From NCBI GenBank assembly GCA_037447655.1, contig JBBHKE010000972.1, positions 1 to 63,717 of the forward strand: 63,717 nt of DNA, given 5' to 3'. This document shows positions 48,108 to 60,454 of this stretch, one piece after another; position 1 is the first letter of the stretch; the number at the start of each line of letters is the position of its first letter. This DNA is from Zygnema cylindricum (Eukaryota > Streptophyta > Zygnematophyceae > Zygnematales > Zygnemataceae). Both the position numbers and the translations under genes were made by a program. The notes under the pieces were generated by a model that saw nothing but the letters and a program-made list of their open reading frames with translations, searched no databases and was not told the origin of the DNA.

Positions 48108-50270
48108 GAGAATAGACAGCATAAAGAAGATGCCGGGTTCTGCCCGGTTCCTTTTGAAGGTTAGCTATTTTGCAGATCTATGCTATTTTCCTGCGTTGGT
48201 TGTTAATGTTTCCAGTGCCTTCTTAAGAATTTTATTCCCAGAAAGGGTAAAACTACAAGGAAAACTGCAAGGAAAAAGGAAAACAATACCATATGGTATC
48301 CAAATGGATACCTCACTGCTGTTTGTTCTTTAGCTGAAGGCTGAGTGAATCATGTGGCACATCCATATTCAACGGAGTACTCTGATGCAATGCCCCGTTC
48401 TTTGTTAGTTTGCCCTTTTCCATGTGTTAGTTTTTTTGCGGTGTTTTCATTCTAGGTTGTTCTGTGTTCTTTTTTTTATAGTTTTGTTGTGGTTTTTGGT
48501 TTCTTTTTTTCCCGTATACTAAGTTGGTTTACCATTGCGCTTTTAAAATAAAGCTCTGTTTTTACTGCTGGAATTGGGCTGGGAAAGTGGGGGTGTGACA
48601 ATTGCCGCATAAATCCTTGCGTGATTGCTGCTTTTGCTGTCTCTTGTCGCCAGCTGGACATCTGGGAGCTTACGCTGGTCTTAAGTCTGTGGGTAGGTCA
48701 TGGCTCCATTGTTCAGTTTGCTGGGCAAAAGGTGGCCCTTTTAAAAGGGTAATTACACTAAAGCGACTATTGGCTCGTATTTGCAGAAATCGTATGGAAA
48801 ACTGTAAGAATTTAAATCGTACACTCTGTATGATAACTGTGATTACAACGTCAGTAATTGCGTGTGTGTGAATACCGTAAAAGCCAGAAGTATGCAAACA
48901 GCAGATGGATATACAAGGTGCATTTGACCATGTGGTTTGCGGTGCATTCTGAGGGATGGAGCCCATGACTGCCTTATTTTGCAGTAGCTGTTGGTTTGCT
49001 CTTTCCTTTTGTGATTCTTCACATTATTATTCTTGCCTTAGATTATCATTTTATTGTTGTGCATAATGTGTGCGACATTGACATTGTAACAATGGCCCCT
49101 GTTGTTGTATAAAGTGTTGAAAATTGATACTAGTTTGACTTACAGAAATTCTCAGTTATAGTGAATCTGCAACCATGAATATGTCCAATTTGTATATTTG
49201 GTTTTGAAAGTATGGTTGTACTGTAGTTTGTAGGTGTGGTAGTAGAATTTGTTGTTTTTCTGAGTAGTCGAAGTGCTTTCTGTCACCACAAAGGTTTCCG
49301 GTTTTCAATTGTGAGGAAAAGATACCTTCCAGTTTTTTTTGGGTTTTTGAAGTACTTTTTGTCAATGCACAGGTTCTCCTGTTTTCAATTTCGTGGAAAA
49401 GATACATTTCAATCCCTTGCCTTAAAAAAAAAATCCAACAATATGCCAAAGAAATCTTGAACACTAACAATGATGGGCGGTGTGGACAATTTAGATGAAA
49501 ATTGTTGAGCCCACAGTGGCGATGCCTGTCTGCCCATGAAACTGCAAGATCCCAAGCCTGATCCAAAGCAAACGAAAGCTTATTCATTTTGGCTTTCCCT
49601 TTCTCTTCCATCCATGTACTCTCGTGGTTTACTGTTGCTCGTTTCTAGTAAAACTCGTTAGTTGCTCCCAATGTTGCAGTCAACACCACTCCGACCACAA
49701 AAATGGGCGTTAAACTGTCGAAGGCTTGAGCACAATTCGTGTTTGCACCATGCACGCTTAAATAAAGGAAAGTAGCTCTTTTAAGCAAAGATACTTTCGA
49801 AATTTTGGAATTTTTGGAACATTTCATATGATCCGAGCTTCCGGAGGCAGAAGCTTCTGGTTCTGTACGGGCCCGCCTTCCTTCATGGTTCTACTTCAGG
49901 AGCTTCGCTGTTGACTACACCAGTTTCTCCACTACGTTACACGCGTGCTCAATATTCGCCTCAGGTTCAAACTTGGGCTTTGTCATCCACCTTCACTTGG
50001 ATCCCTCGTTTGCTCGAACAGTTGTATCTTGAATTATAATAAATGTTACAAAATAAACCTTACCAATATTAGAGTAAAGGGAAATGTAATGCTATTAATC
50101 CTATTTTATATGCAGGGGACGTAATTTAGGGGCGCCAATACAATGTGTCGCTAATAGCAATAACGATTCATGGAATAATAACATTGGTTCAAACTCTTGT
50201 CAACGAAATTTCAGGATGATTATAGTAGGTGCTTAAAAATATACGTGTTGGTGGGTAGAATACAAATTAG
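48108..50270. other. dyskerin 3' flank and gene-free stretch
   Basis: AATAAA at 48547-48552 is a plausible polyadenylation signal for dyskerin. About 49260-49410 holds an 85-bp imperfect direct repeat (GAAGTRCTTTYTGTCA...GGAAAAGATAC). A decayed B-like end lies at about 50160. No further gene was recognised. Confidence 0.45.
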
Positions 50271-50587
50271 TAGTGTTGTGTATCGGTGAGTTCCATTTCG
50301 TCAATAACTTCAACAAACAATATATCCATTATCGTTATCGGTAAAGGTACCGATATATTTCGCTGACAACAATTGTTGTGATGTATCGCCAATATATCGA
50401 CACCGGTAAACGACAGCCAAATATACCCCTAAGGGGAAGGGATTTTTTTTTATGGTCGGGTGTGGTAATTCACGTACAGGATACTGAACCGTACGTCATA
50501 AATACGGAACAATAAATATCGATTTTCGATAGGCCTAAAAAAGTTACAAGTTGGTTAACGGTAAAAGGCCACCGATACACAACACAA
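50271..50587. mobile_element. hAT-like element, family E, copy 3
   Basis: Begins TAGTGTTGTGTATCGG and ends CCGATACACAACACAA. It is flanked by CAAATTAG at 50263-50270 and 50588-50595. Confidence 0.82.
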
Positions 50588-50759
50588 CAAATTAGTAGTG
50601 TTGTGTATCGACAAGAAACTTATCGCAATTAAACCGATACTGATATCGGTTATCGAACGGTGAGGGGTCTCAATATATCGCTCCGAGACCAACAAATTTC
50701 TTATCAGCGATAAGTATTACGCCATACAATATTACTTTATAATATGAAATTCTATGGGC

Positions 50760-51790
50760 TCCATTGCCCACAGAATTCGCAGATCCAAAAGAAGCTAATC
50801 TAGATAGTGCCCACTCCAAGTTGATATAAACCCAAATGAATGATCCCTTGACAATGAGAATCCCAATGCACCTTCACCCCTGTGAAGAGAAGACCTTCTG
50901 TGTGCTCAGTTCCACCACAGAATGCAAAGCTTGAATATGTGTTTTGGACAATATTCCCCACTTTGACTTTCCCACTGAATAAGTGCCACCCTGGCACGCA
51001 AAGACTCTGACCGACTACACCCCTGCGTAGCTTGGACTCCCCTCAGTCCGCAGCAAAAAGAATCACTGAATTTTCTCAACCGAGCATTAAGTTATGGCTG
51101 GTCAAAGATGACCTTTATAGTTACAAGCTCTCTTAGAGAGAGGTACCGAAATATCACTAAGTCTTAGTCTGCCTACTCATGACTACCTACTACTAAACCC
51201 TAGTCCAATAGGAACACTATATAGTACAAGAAGGTACGATGGGCGATGTACTTATTCTACGGCCATTGTACGACATGGTCTACAAGGTGACATGTGCCAA
51301 ATCAGGAGCCATGGTTCCTCCTCCCATCTTCTCCGGTGTCAAATAATGTGGCGCCACGTGGCACCGTGTGACGCTATCCCCAAAGGCCGCCGAAAGCTTA
51401 TTGCGGGTGGCGGCTGTAATGGTGGCCGTCCGATCAGTTATATTTATAGGGCTTCAATTCGCTTCCATGCATGAATTGATTAATGCGCGTTTTCGTTAGT
51501 CTGCTGCGAATTAGTCCTTTGAATCAATAGGTAAATATGCGTGAAACTTTCTACGTGTAACGTTTCGTTAGTGACATAATGGATAAGACGTTGGTCTATT
51601 TGGTTGTCTAGAGTTCCCAGTACAAATCCGGCCAGGGGCAGTATTTTGCTAAAACTAGTAAAATACTTTCTAATTCATTCTGCCTCCTTCTAAATGATGT
51701 GGCAACCATGGCGTGCCTTTGGTCCTCTCTTTCTCTCTCTTTACATTCAAACTAAAATATAGAAGTGAACTATTAGTCACCTCTTTTCAA
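50760..51790 (-). mobile_element. LTR-like insertion inside family E copy 4
   Basis: Related to 61916-62570 beside the copia remnant: both contain CCCTGG..AGACAAA/GCAAAGACT, CCCCTSAGTC and the GTACGACATRGTCTA region. A TATAAATA box lies on the minus strand at 51448-51441. The ends and target duplication could not be fixed. It is probably a solo or partial LTR. Confidence 0.5.
51568..51634 (+). repeat. tRNA-like sequence inside the LTR-like insertion
   Basis: TGACATAATGGATAAGACG resembles an A box and GTACAAATCC a B box at suitable spacing. The anticodon arm does not form cleanly. It may be chance or a SINE piece. Confidence 0.25.
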
Positions 51791-52069
51791 CACTCTATTT
51801 ATTTTTCCAATACAGACCTAGAAAATACATAAATTTCAACATAATATAATGTATTATTTTGTTGACAATATAAAGCGTGGCATGCCACGTATGACAATCT
51901 GTTATGTGCGTTGTATAACAGACTTTGGTACAGCCAGTTATCCATATATATGTACAGAAAAACCGTACATTTATCGCCAATAGTTATCGGTACCGGTGAT
52001 ATCGTGGTAAAAAACCGATAATATCTGTTTTTCGTCGCAGTAACACTGGTAACGATGTATCGTGCCAAT

Positions 52070-52374
52070 CATAGTTCAAAAGTAGGTGAAAGTAGCACCA
52101 TACAATATGCCTATTGTATGCAAAACATACAATATGACCTTAAGACCCATATTGTATTCGGACCTATTTGGACCAATTAAAACATTCGAACAAAAAATTG
52201 GACCAATTAAAACATTCCGACCAAAAATATTTGTTTACACCGTCAGATTCAGACGATCGGACGGTCGCTGATCAAAGTAGCGACCTAAGAAGATCACATG
52301 AAAAGCCCATAACACAACTTACGCTAAAGTCGCCGACCAAAGGCCTACCATAAAACGCCTACTTTTGAACTATG
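52070..52374. mobile_element. hAT-like MITE, family A, copy 4
   Basis: The ends are CATAGTTCAAAAGTAGG and CTACTTTTGAACTATG. A perfect 8-bp duplication GTGCCAAT flanks it (52062-52069 and 52375-52382). It is inserted in the family E element. Confidence 0.9.
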
Positions 52375-52462
52375 GTGCCAATATATCGATTATCGGTAAG
52401 CCAGAAAAAGGGACATATCGATTATTGGCAAAACCCTACCGATATACAACACTTCAAATTAG

Positions 52463-53832
52463 ACAAATGCCTATATCATATGCGCATTGCAAATTTCAAA
52501 AATTGTGCACCCTAAAGACCATATATTTCCGTACTATGTCGTCACCATTTACTTCAGCGTTCCGACAAGAAACATGACCTTTTTACGCCGACGGGATGCA
52601 ATATTTTAACAGAACACCATCGGGGGACAACAACGAAAGGGGAAAGGACAAAGAAAGTTAATGGCCGCGCATATGTTTTGTGGAATTAGGGTGGGCTCCT
52701 ATGTTGTCGTAAATTACTGTAGTCATGCTACTTTGTTTTATTCAAACTTTTAGGGTACGTCCCCATGTATTAAAGTATTTACTTTTCTCTGTCTTTTTGC
52801 CCTAAAATCCAGGAAACTTTGAAAAAAACTTTAACCGTACGAGAAAACTATGTTTATCAAATTAAAGTATACGTCAATTCATACTTTGGATGTACGGCAT
52901 GTTTGTCGTCATGTGAATGCATTTTGGCGTTTTCCCCTTTTCGACCCCCGGGCAAGAGAATCCAGCCCAAAAAGAAACATAAACCAAAATCACCTCGAGG
53001 AGGTGATTTTAGTTCAAGTACGGCCCAAACAGCGAATGAAAAATGACCCACGCACGCGCCACAAGAATGTGAAAATTTTAGGACGAGGGAGAGTCCTCGC
53101 TATTTTTCTCCGTGCCCGTCACGCGCATGTACGGAAAAAAATATGCAGGGGTCTCGGACCTCCACTTTCATTCATGGGGTCCTTTGCAAAATTTTGCGCC
53201 GTCGTCGCCTCTCCCCTCTCCCTCTCACACTATCGCTTTTATCTCACACTATGTAGAATGAGACACGACAATATTGGTATAAAATGAAAGATATATTTAA
53301 AATATTACTTTTGACAATTTTAAGGTTTTTTTTTAATGGCAAATCGAGCGAGAAAAGTAGAAAAAACGAAATCGGAAAACCATGGCAGAAAGTTATTGAA
53401 TCTGTGACGTCGACGTTGTCACATGTGAGCGTGACGTCACAATATCACCAAACCCTAAACATCTACGATTTCACAAAAATCTAGACGTCTACCACTGTCG
53501 CTGTTTTTGTTGGCGTCACTAATCGTCGGAAGTTTCGTAGTCGGCTTCAATCGTCACAAGTTGTACCTACGTCTACAACCGTCACATTCTAAAGTTCCGA
53601 CTTCATTTTCGCACATAGGGACGCTCTTCAAAGTAGTAGGGAGAATCCTTACTACAGTCCAAAATACTTTATCAAAATACCGATTACATGGGGACGTACC
53701 CTTACTACAGTACTGTACTTTTCAGAGTATTCCGATGTTCTAAAACGAAATCGTTCCTTAGAACAAGATTAAGTTACGGATACATGGGAGGCTACCCTTC
53801 CTATACCGCACATTTAATCTATGTTTCAAAAG
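52463..53832. other. gene-free stretch with a small hairpin
   Basis: No gene was recognised. Around 52987-53011 there is a perfect 11-bp inverted repeat (AAAATCACCTC) with a three-base loop. Frames up to 145 residues carry no recognisable domain. Confidence 0.4.
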
Positions 53833-54804
53833 CATAGTTGTTCAAATCGCGCGATTTTTTCCTTTTTTCCGATTAAAACGTATAATTCGTGACTTTAGAA
53901 TAAATCGGAAAAAAGCGCGATGTACTTTCTGTCCGGTAAACTGAACGCGAAATTTACGGAAATTGTACGGTATATACAGCAACTGTACGGTTTTGTTCCA
54001 AAAAAGTACGGAATTCGACTAAAAGACACGTTGCACTTCGTAGTACACCGTGAATCGCTATTAGCGTAATGAAATAGATAGCGTAATGAAACAATTAGCG
54101 TACTTTACGGTAAATTGTGTTTTTTCGGGTACACCATGATACTAATTTATCATGTACTCTAATTTGTAAACTGCTTTGTAAAAATTTTCAGCACATAATA
54201 TGTCCACACTAAAACATGAATATGTACGAAACTGTTCAAATCGTACGCCGTCGCGTTTTTTTGACATCTGCGTATGCCGGAAAATATTTACGCAATTATA
54301 TTTATTATATTTTATGTACTTTTAAACTTAAAAATGTACGAAATAGTACAGATCTGGTTGTCCGTACACCACACTATTTAAAAGGGAACTAAATTACAGT
54401 TATGAACCGCATTGAGCGGGGTACCTCAAATAACGTGCAAAAACATTTAGCGTACTTTATTCTATTTGAGAATTTGCCCCAAAAAAAGGGGTACCCCAAT
54501 TAGCGTCATGTACGCTAATAGCGATTCGCGGTGTACTTTCTATCCGGTAAACTGAACAGAAATTTTACGGGAAACGTACGAAATTGTATCAAAATTGTAC
54601 GGAATTTGACGAAAAGAGACGGGAACTGTACGAAGAATGTACAAGCTGCGGGATATGTGAAATCTATTTTAGTTTACATGTACGAAGTAGTACGGATGAA
54701 AATTCATTAACGATTTTTACGATTTTTTCAAAAGGTTCAATGCGTTTGTTACGTATAGTTCGTCGCGATTAGATCGTTCGCACTAAACGCCGTGAACAAC
54801 TATG
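53833..54804. mobile_element. hAT-like MITE, family C, copy 3, carrying a B element
   Basis: The ends are CATAGTTGTTC and GAACAACTATG. A perfect 8-bp duplication TTCAAAAG lies at 53825-53832 and 54805-54812. Without the nested B element it is a close homologue of 31028-31509. Confidence 0.9.
54047..54533. mobile_element. fold-back MITE, family B, copy 12, nested in C copy 3
   Basis: 487 bp, flanked by TA, inserted in the CGTAGTACTTTC sequence that is intact in the sister C element near 31230-31245. It is the reverse orientation of the copy at 28075-28564. Confidence 0.9.
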
Positions 54805-54839
54805 TTCAAAAGTTAAAAAAAATGTTACTGTAGCTTAAC

Positions 54840-56379
54840 GATTTACCCGGACGTTCTATACTTCTAGTTTTGTGACGAGATCGGTAGCGGTTACCAAGGC
54901 TTTGTCGCGACGAGGAAGGAAGGAAGCCGCTTGGGTCACTGTTATATGCGAGGAATTACTTTTGGATTTCGAACGTTTTAAGAAAGCCGGTATGAAGATG
55001 TCCACCACAATTCTCGGGGACATCGCTAGGAACATAATAAGAGAAAGGAGGAAAGAGTACGGCCCGGAATGGTTCAACAACGACGGGTCCAAAATACATC
55101 TAATCATAAATAAAAGGTGGGTCAAAGGTGTTAAGAGAAGCACAACATCGTTGTGCGTGCACGAAAGGGGAAACTACAATGTAGTCCCGAGAAAGAGGGA
55201 TACATTGAGCGTACCGTAGCCTTCCACATGGGCGTTCTAAAGAAAGGGTTTGATTCTAAAGAGTCACTCTTCATTACGAATATAGTGTAATGATGTTTCT
55301 TTTTTTTGTGTTTTGTATACGTTGTATTCCCTACTTAAATACATCTAAAAAAAATGTTTTGGTTTGGTGGCGCATGTATACCAGGAATTTTCAACGAAGA
55401 CCTGATGGAAAACATGGGCGAAACTCACATAATACTTAACACCGATAATGGAAAGACTTTGGGGTTTAGAGGGGATGATGTGGTGAAATTCGCCGACGTC
55501 GCTGGAGGAGGTGAATCCATGACTCTCATGGTGCGAATAAATGGAGGGGTGAACGCTCGTATCGAGAACCCGATGATAATTTTGCAAATCGTGGCAAAAA
55601 TTACCCGATACAAGGTTTACCGGACAACGTCCCGGGTGTGTTTTTTCTCCCTCATCTAATCTTTTCATTTTATTTTTTATGTCTTTTTGTCTTTGATGAA
55701 GGTTTCTCTATTTCTCTCCATCTATGTTTTTGTGTTTGATTTTTTTATCTATATCTATCTACCTTCTCCTCTCATATTTATTCCCCCTTCTCCTACTACA
55801 CAATAAGGAAAACTTTGTTTTATAACTCTCTAACTTCTCTTATCTCAAACAATGACTCCTATTATAAGCTACTTATGGTACATGTAGCTTACTTTCCCTC
55901 TAATGCAAATGTAAGCAAAGAATACAAAATGTTATTTTTTTTCTTTTTTGGGTCTATTATATAACTTGGATGGTGTTTGTTACCGGACTGGTCCGAAAGG
56001 TTGGAATGATAAAACGGTGTTCCCAGAATGGGTCGAAGAGGCAAGGTCTTACCAAGGGGATCGAGATGGACGTCAAAATTTTTTGTTCTTTCCTTCTTTT
56101 TCGCGCTAGAAAACGGTCCATCTTTGAACCACCATTGTCGTCGTAAGTTTGAAAAACTGCAAGTTTGTTTTCGCGCCTATGTTTGATGACTTCGAAGTGT
56201 ATGACTTGTCACCGGACACCTTGAATCAGAGTTACGTACCAAAAATTTGGTATGAACAAAACCCGTTTTTCGTTGACTTAGGGGATAATCATCGGAATGG
56301 GCAAAAAGCAAAAAATGCTCCTGTGGGAACAGGCTATCAGTTTTTATGTGCTGATGTTGGATGTTCCATTGTCACGTAA
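54840..56379 (+). pseudogene. decayed DDE transposase (pogo/Tc1-mariner-like)
   Basis: Broken frames read in order: a helical segment with LDFERFKKAGMKMSTTILGD (54872-55219), a frame-shifted GVLKKGFDSKES part, then HIILNTDNGKTLGFRGDD and GGGESMTLMVRINGG (55354-55659), and after a T-rich insertion (about 55640-55978) RTGPKGWNDKTVFPEWVEEA. NTDNG would hold the first catalytic Asp. The layout matches DDE-superfamily transposases common in plants and oomycetes. Several stops and frameshifts make it inactive, and the third catalytic segment is not recognisable. It follows family C copy 3 directly. Its own terminal repeats were not found. Confidence 0.6.
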
Positions 56380-56492
56380 CGACATGAGAGCGCGGTGCAC
56401 CACTGCTAGACATTCATTTGTTTTGTTTCTATGTCGCAGTAGCACCTGCTTGCTATCGTTAATCACTTAATTGGTTTTCAGAATCAAAAGTA

Positions 56493-57065
56493 CACCATGA
56501 ATCGCTACAGAATGACACGGTACGTTACGGTACTAATAACACTAATTCGGCGTCCCTAAACTTTGATCCTCGAACCTAGAATAGAATTGAGAATTTTATT
56601 TTCTCATTTACGCTACAGTGGTATAAAAACGGTTTAATTAGTGTAAATTACTCTACTTTGGACTGTTCCTAAATAGTGTAATGTACAAAATGGTGTCATT
56701 TAGTACTAAATTTGCTCGTTATTTCGTAAAGTCGTAGAAAAAAAGTGCTTGAAAACAGCATTGCCACGGGAAAGTGAGTGCGTCGCCGCGACAGGTTCTC
56801 AAGAGTAAAGACAGGGAAAAGTCCAAAAGTCGCACGAATCTGTTCCCACGTCGACCACAGTGCTGTATTGTACTTTACATGTGAACATTGACTGTCGCCG
56901 ACCAAGTGGACACGCGTATCTAGATTATTAGTGGTAGATGTATAAATTACTGTAGTTTATTGAGTGTTGACGTTCGACCCTTAAACTCAAAATAGAGTGA
57001 GTAACACTATTTTGTATTTACTATTTCCCCCAGTAATTTATCCACACTAGTATAGATTAACGGTG
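56493..57065. mobile_element. decayed family B element
   Basis: The left end CACCATGAATCGCTAC follows TA, and the right end TAGATTAACGGTG is degenerate. The interior has TCTAAT/ATTAGTG motifs but is strongly diverged. Confidence 0.5.
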
Positions 57066-57308
57066 CAGTCAATATGCTGTCATTTTGTATGGACTTTGTA
57101 CAAAGTCTATACCTATTTGTACTTGCTGCCCCAAGCTTTGAGTGGAGGAATATTGTACCTTCTGTTTCTGCGAATCGTGTTTCCTTTCAACTTTAGTACT
57201 TTACCCTTACCCTTAGACTGACGAATGTAAGGTTGTTATTGATGCCACCGACTCAAATGGAAGGTTTACCATAGACGCATGTCATTGTACGGATATATGC
57301 GCAAATAC

Positions 57309-57944
57309 CATAGTTTAAAAGTAGGCGTTTTTATGGTAGGCCTTTGGTAGGCGCACAAAACTTGGCACTAAACTCGCGCAGAGTATGCATACTGTATGGG
57401 TGTGCGTTGTGGACACTCTTGTACGAATGTACGAATCTGACGTAGGATCATAGTACAACGCACGCCGCCGGACGAAATGTTTTAGCGAACTGACACGGCG
57501 TGGGATGACATTCCGCGGAAAAGAAAACCCGGAATATTTTTTTTTATCGTCCCATATTGCATGGTTGGTCAATTTGCGGTTTTATTTAGTGTGGTCTTCA
57601 AAATTGCAGACGTTAATATGACTGATAGTCCTATCGTAAGTTGTGTTATGGGCTTTTCATGTGATCTACTTAGATCGCCTACTTTGATCAGCGATCGTCC
57701 GATCATCCAAATTTGACGGTTAAAATAAAAAATACCTCAAAACTCACAGAAAAAAAAATTGTCCGAATGTTTTTTAAAATTTAGGCATGACGTTTAATTC
57801 TCTATCGATCGATGTGCAACTCAACCCTGATACTATTCTTTTTCATTTTTCGACCAATATAATATGGGTCTTAAGGTCATATTGTATGTTTTACATACAA
57901 TCGGTTTATTGTATGGGCCTACTTCCACCTAATTTTGAACTATG
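57309..57944. mobile_element. hAT-like MITE, family A, copy 5
   Basis: The ends are CATAGTTTAAAAGTAGG and CCTAATTTTGAACTATG. The flanks GCAAATAC and GTAAATAC match at seven of eight positions. It is homologous to 1047-1883 over its full length but lacks about 190 bp present there. Confidence 0.85.
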
Positions 57945-57949
57945 GTAAA

Positions 57950-58445
57950 TACTTAATGGTGATGTACCTCGCTAGGTACATCAAAATTTCAGAAAAATTT
58001 GAGACGCGACACGTCGGAGAATGAGCATACGTGTCAAGATGGCAACCGACGGGATATACGCATTCAAACATTCAACCGGAAGCACAAGAAAAAACTCGTA
58101 ACGCACTTTCGTCACGCTACTTTTGCTGGCGCCCATTCGTCACACTATTTCTGGCAACGCTCATTCGTCACGCGAAAGAACAGAAACCCTAAAAAATTGA
58201 GGTGGTACCTGACAAGGCGTCTACAAAGAGCACAAAAGTTGTGTTGTACGATGACCTGGTACGCACGTACATGGTACGCAAATGACGATTTTTTGTCAGT
58301 GTGAAAATCTTGACGATTTTTAACATCCGAATTTAGCTTACGTGGTACCACTATATTTCGAGCACGTGGATTACAGACTGTGCGATAGAACATCGTTCAA
58401 AATGTAGCATCCTGTAATGTTGGCCGTACAATTACAGAATGTCCT
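57950..58445 (+). repeat. dispersed repeat F, copy 2
   Basis: Matches 8140-8690 on the opposite strand. It starts with a small hairpin, GATGTACCT-CGCT-AGGTACATC (57961-57982). Confidence 0.55.
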
Positions 58446-58462
58446 AATGTAACTTCAACATA

Positions 58463-58605
58463 AGCGTATTATAACCGTATACTAAGAAATAGGCGTATAG
58501 TAAGCGTATAATAAAGATAAAGTGATAAATGTATTATAAACGTATTATAAAAGTATAATAAACGTATTATAAAAGTACGTATTATAAACGTATTATAAAG
58601 GGGAT
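58463..58605. repeat. short AACGTATTATAAA tandem repeat
   Basis: About ten degenerate units around ACGTATTATAA, ending at the GGGGATGTCCGTACG sequence. Confidence 0.85.
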
Positions 58606-58739
58606 GTCCGTACGATACGCTTACGAGAAGCGTACGATCCGAAGCACTCCGGGTTAAAGCCGTTCCGCACGATTTCGAATTTTGTTTAAGTGCGATTTAT
58701 ATTTTACGAATTACGAATCGAGAGATTGCAGCTACAGTA

Positions 58740-59240
58740 CACCGCGAATCGTAATTAGAGTAAATTACTCTAATTCGGTCGCTCGAAATTTCGACTCTAT
58801 CACATCAAATAGAGTAAATGATTCTAATTTTTTCATTATACTATTTAAGGTAAGGTTTAATTAGCGTTTTTAATTCTAATATATGTTCGTTATAAATAGT
58901 GTGGAGTGCGGACGACGTCTGACCGTGCAAAATTGTACTTTTATAAGTAAAAAAGTACATATAATGACTCAATACGGGCCATTATCATGAAACTGCGATT
59001 TAACAAACAGCGTAGTGCAAACGTCATAGTGACGATAAACTGTACTTTTTGTCAGATTCTGTACGAATACCTTTTTTACAGTAGAGGATATTAACTTGCC
59101 AAATTAGAGTACACCGCATAAATTAGAGTAAATTCCTTTTTGAAACAGTTCTATCACATAAATTAGAGTAAATTACTCTAATTATTTTTTTCTCTTTTTT
59201 TACTCTAATTTTTTCATTACTCTAATTACGATGCGCGGTG
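58740..59240. mobile_element. fold-back MITE, family B, copy 13
   Basis: 501 bp, TA-flanked, ends CACCGCGAATCGTAATTAG and CGATGCGCGGTG. The left half matches the 1.04-kb copies at 3176 and 4492. The right end matches the fragment at 5536-5610. Confidence 0.82.
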
Positions 59241-60454
59241 TAGTGCATGGAAGTATGGGACTATGGGTAAACTCATATTCTGAAGAGTTCGAACTAAAAC
59301 ATACTGTTACCACAAATTATTGCTACAAGTACAACATATAGGAAAGGTACAATGAGATCGTGAAGTTGGATAACCTGAACTGTTTGAGCGTCCCCTGTTA
59401 CAAGTGTCTAAACCTTAAACAAACATGTGACTGACTACGTCGAAAAGGAACACTACAGCCGGTTACATGGATGTATCTGGACCAAAAATGTATATCGACG
59501 AATGTTAATTGATCATGCAAAAGACTCATATTATACCAAAACAGTTCGAACGAGCTCGAAAAGATTGAACTTTAAATGTGTTGTTCTAAGATCAATTTTG
59601 AACTATGGCAAACCACGTTTTGAGATATATCGAGACGACATGAGACGCGTTTGATATTTGAATAATATCGCATATGGAATGCACAAAATTACAACTAAAA
59701 AAAGTTGATGACCATCAAAGGTAAAAGACCAAAGCCTTGTAAAGCACTAAAAGCACAACAAAGGTTGTTTGAAAGCATAAAGAATAAAGCAAGGACAAAA
59801 AAAAAAAACTAAAGGCTACAAACTACCAACGACACTACACTGCTAATTGTTATTAGTGTTAAAAACAAAATTGCCACTTAAAACCTCTTTTCTTCTTACT
59901 CACATATCGGATTGGGGATATGACGGTTGCGATTGAAAGATAATATTATTAACTCTGAGTTATTCTCACTAAATTTGCCATCAAGCAACACCAGAATGTA
60001 TTCATGAAAGGATAAAAAACACAAACGAATGCGCAGAAAATTGACAAATTGCGGAAGTGAATTTAACTCACATCGAATATCAACCAACTCACATACATTA
60101 AATCCTCATGAACATAGATAGAGACAATACAAAATTCAGAAAAGGAATTTTGACATTAATTCTCATACATTAGTTCTACAATAGTTACTCCTTAATTTCT
60201 CCTTAGTTGTTTCTTAGTTGTTACCTAATCCCTCACTAGCTACATCTAGAAATCTAATTCTAGATGTGTCACATGTACCTGGACGCAAAATAGAGTACGA
60301 CGCAAACTGAAAATTCGCGAAACGAAATATCTAGAAGTACCGTACTTTAAGTATAACGTAATTTACACGAAACGAAACTTCTAGACGTACGTGCACGAAC
60401 CGAGAGTACTAAAAGTCCCGCATACAAACGAAATAGACCAAACTGTTCACACTA
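59241..60454. other. gene-free stretch, flank of copia remnant
   Basis: A truncated B-type left end (CACTGCTAATTGTTATTAG) lies at about 59837, with an interior like that of 33941-34155. The rest is AT-rich without a recognised gene and may include decayed copia 3' sequence. Confidence 0.4.

Larger units (their letters stand above)
50596..52454. mobile_element. hAT-like element, family E, copy 4, with nested insertions
   Basis: Begins TAGTGTTGTGTATCG and ends GATATACAACACTT. It is flanked by CAAATTAG at 50588-50595 and 52455-52462. It contains the CGTGGCATGCCACG palindrome (51876-51889), an LTR-like insertion at about 50760-51790 and a family A element at 52070-52374. Confidence 0.82.
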
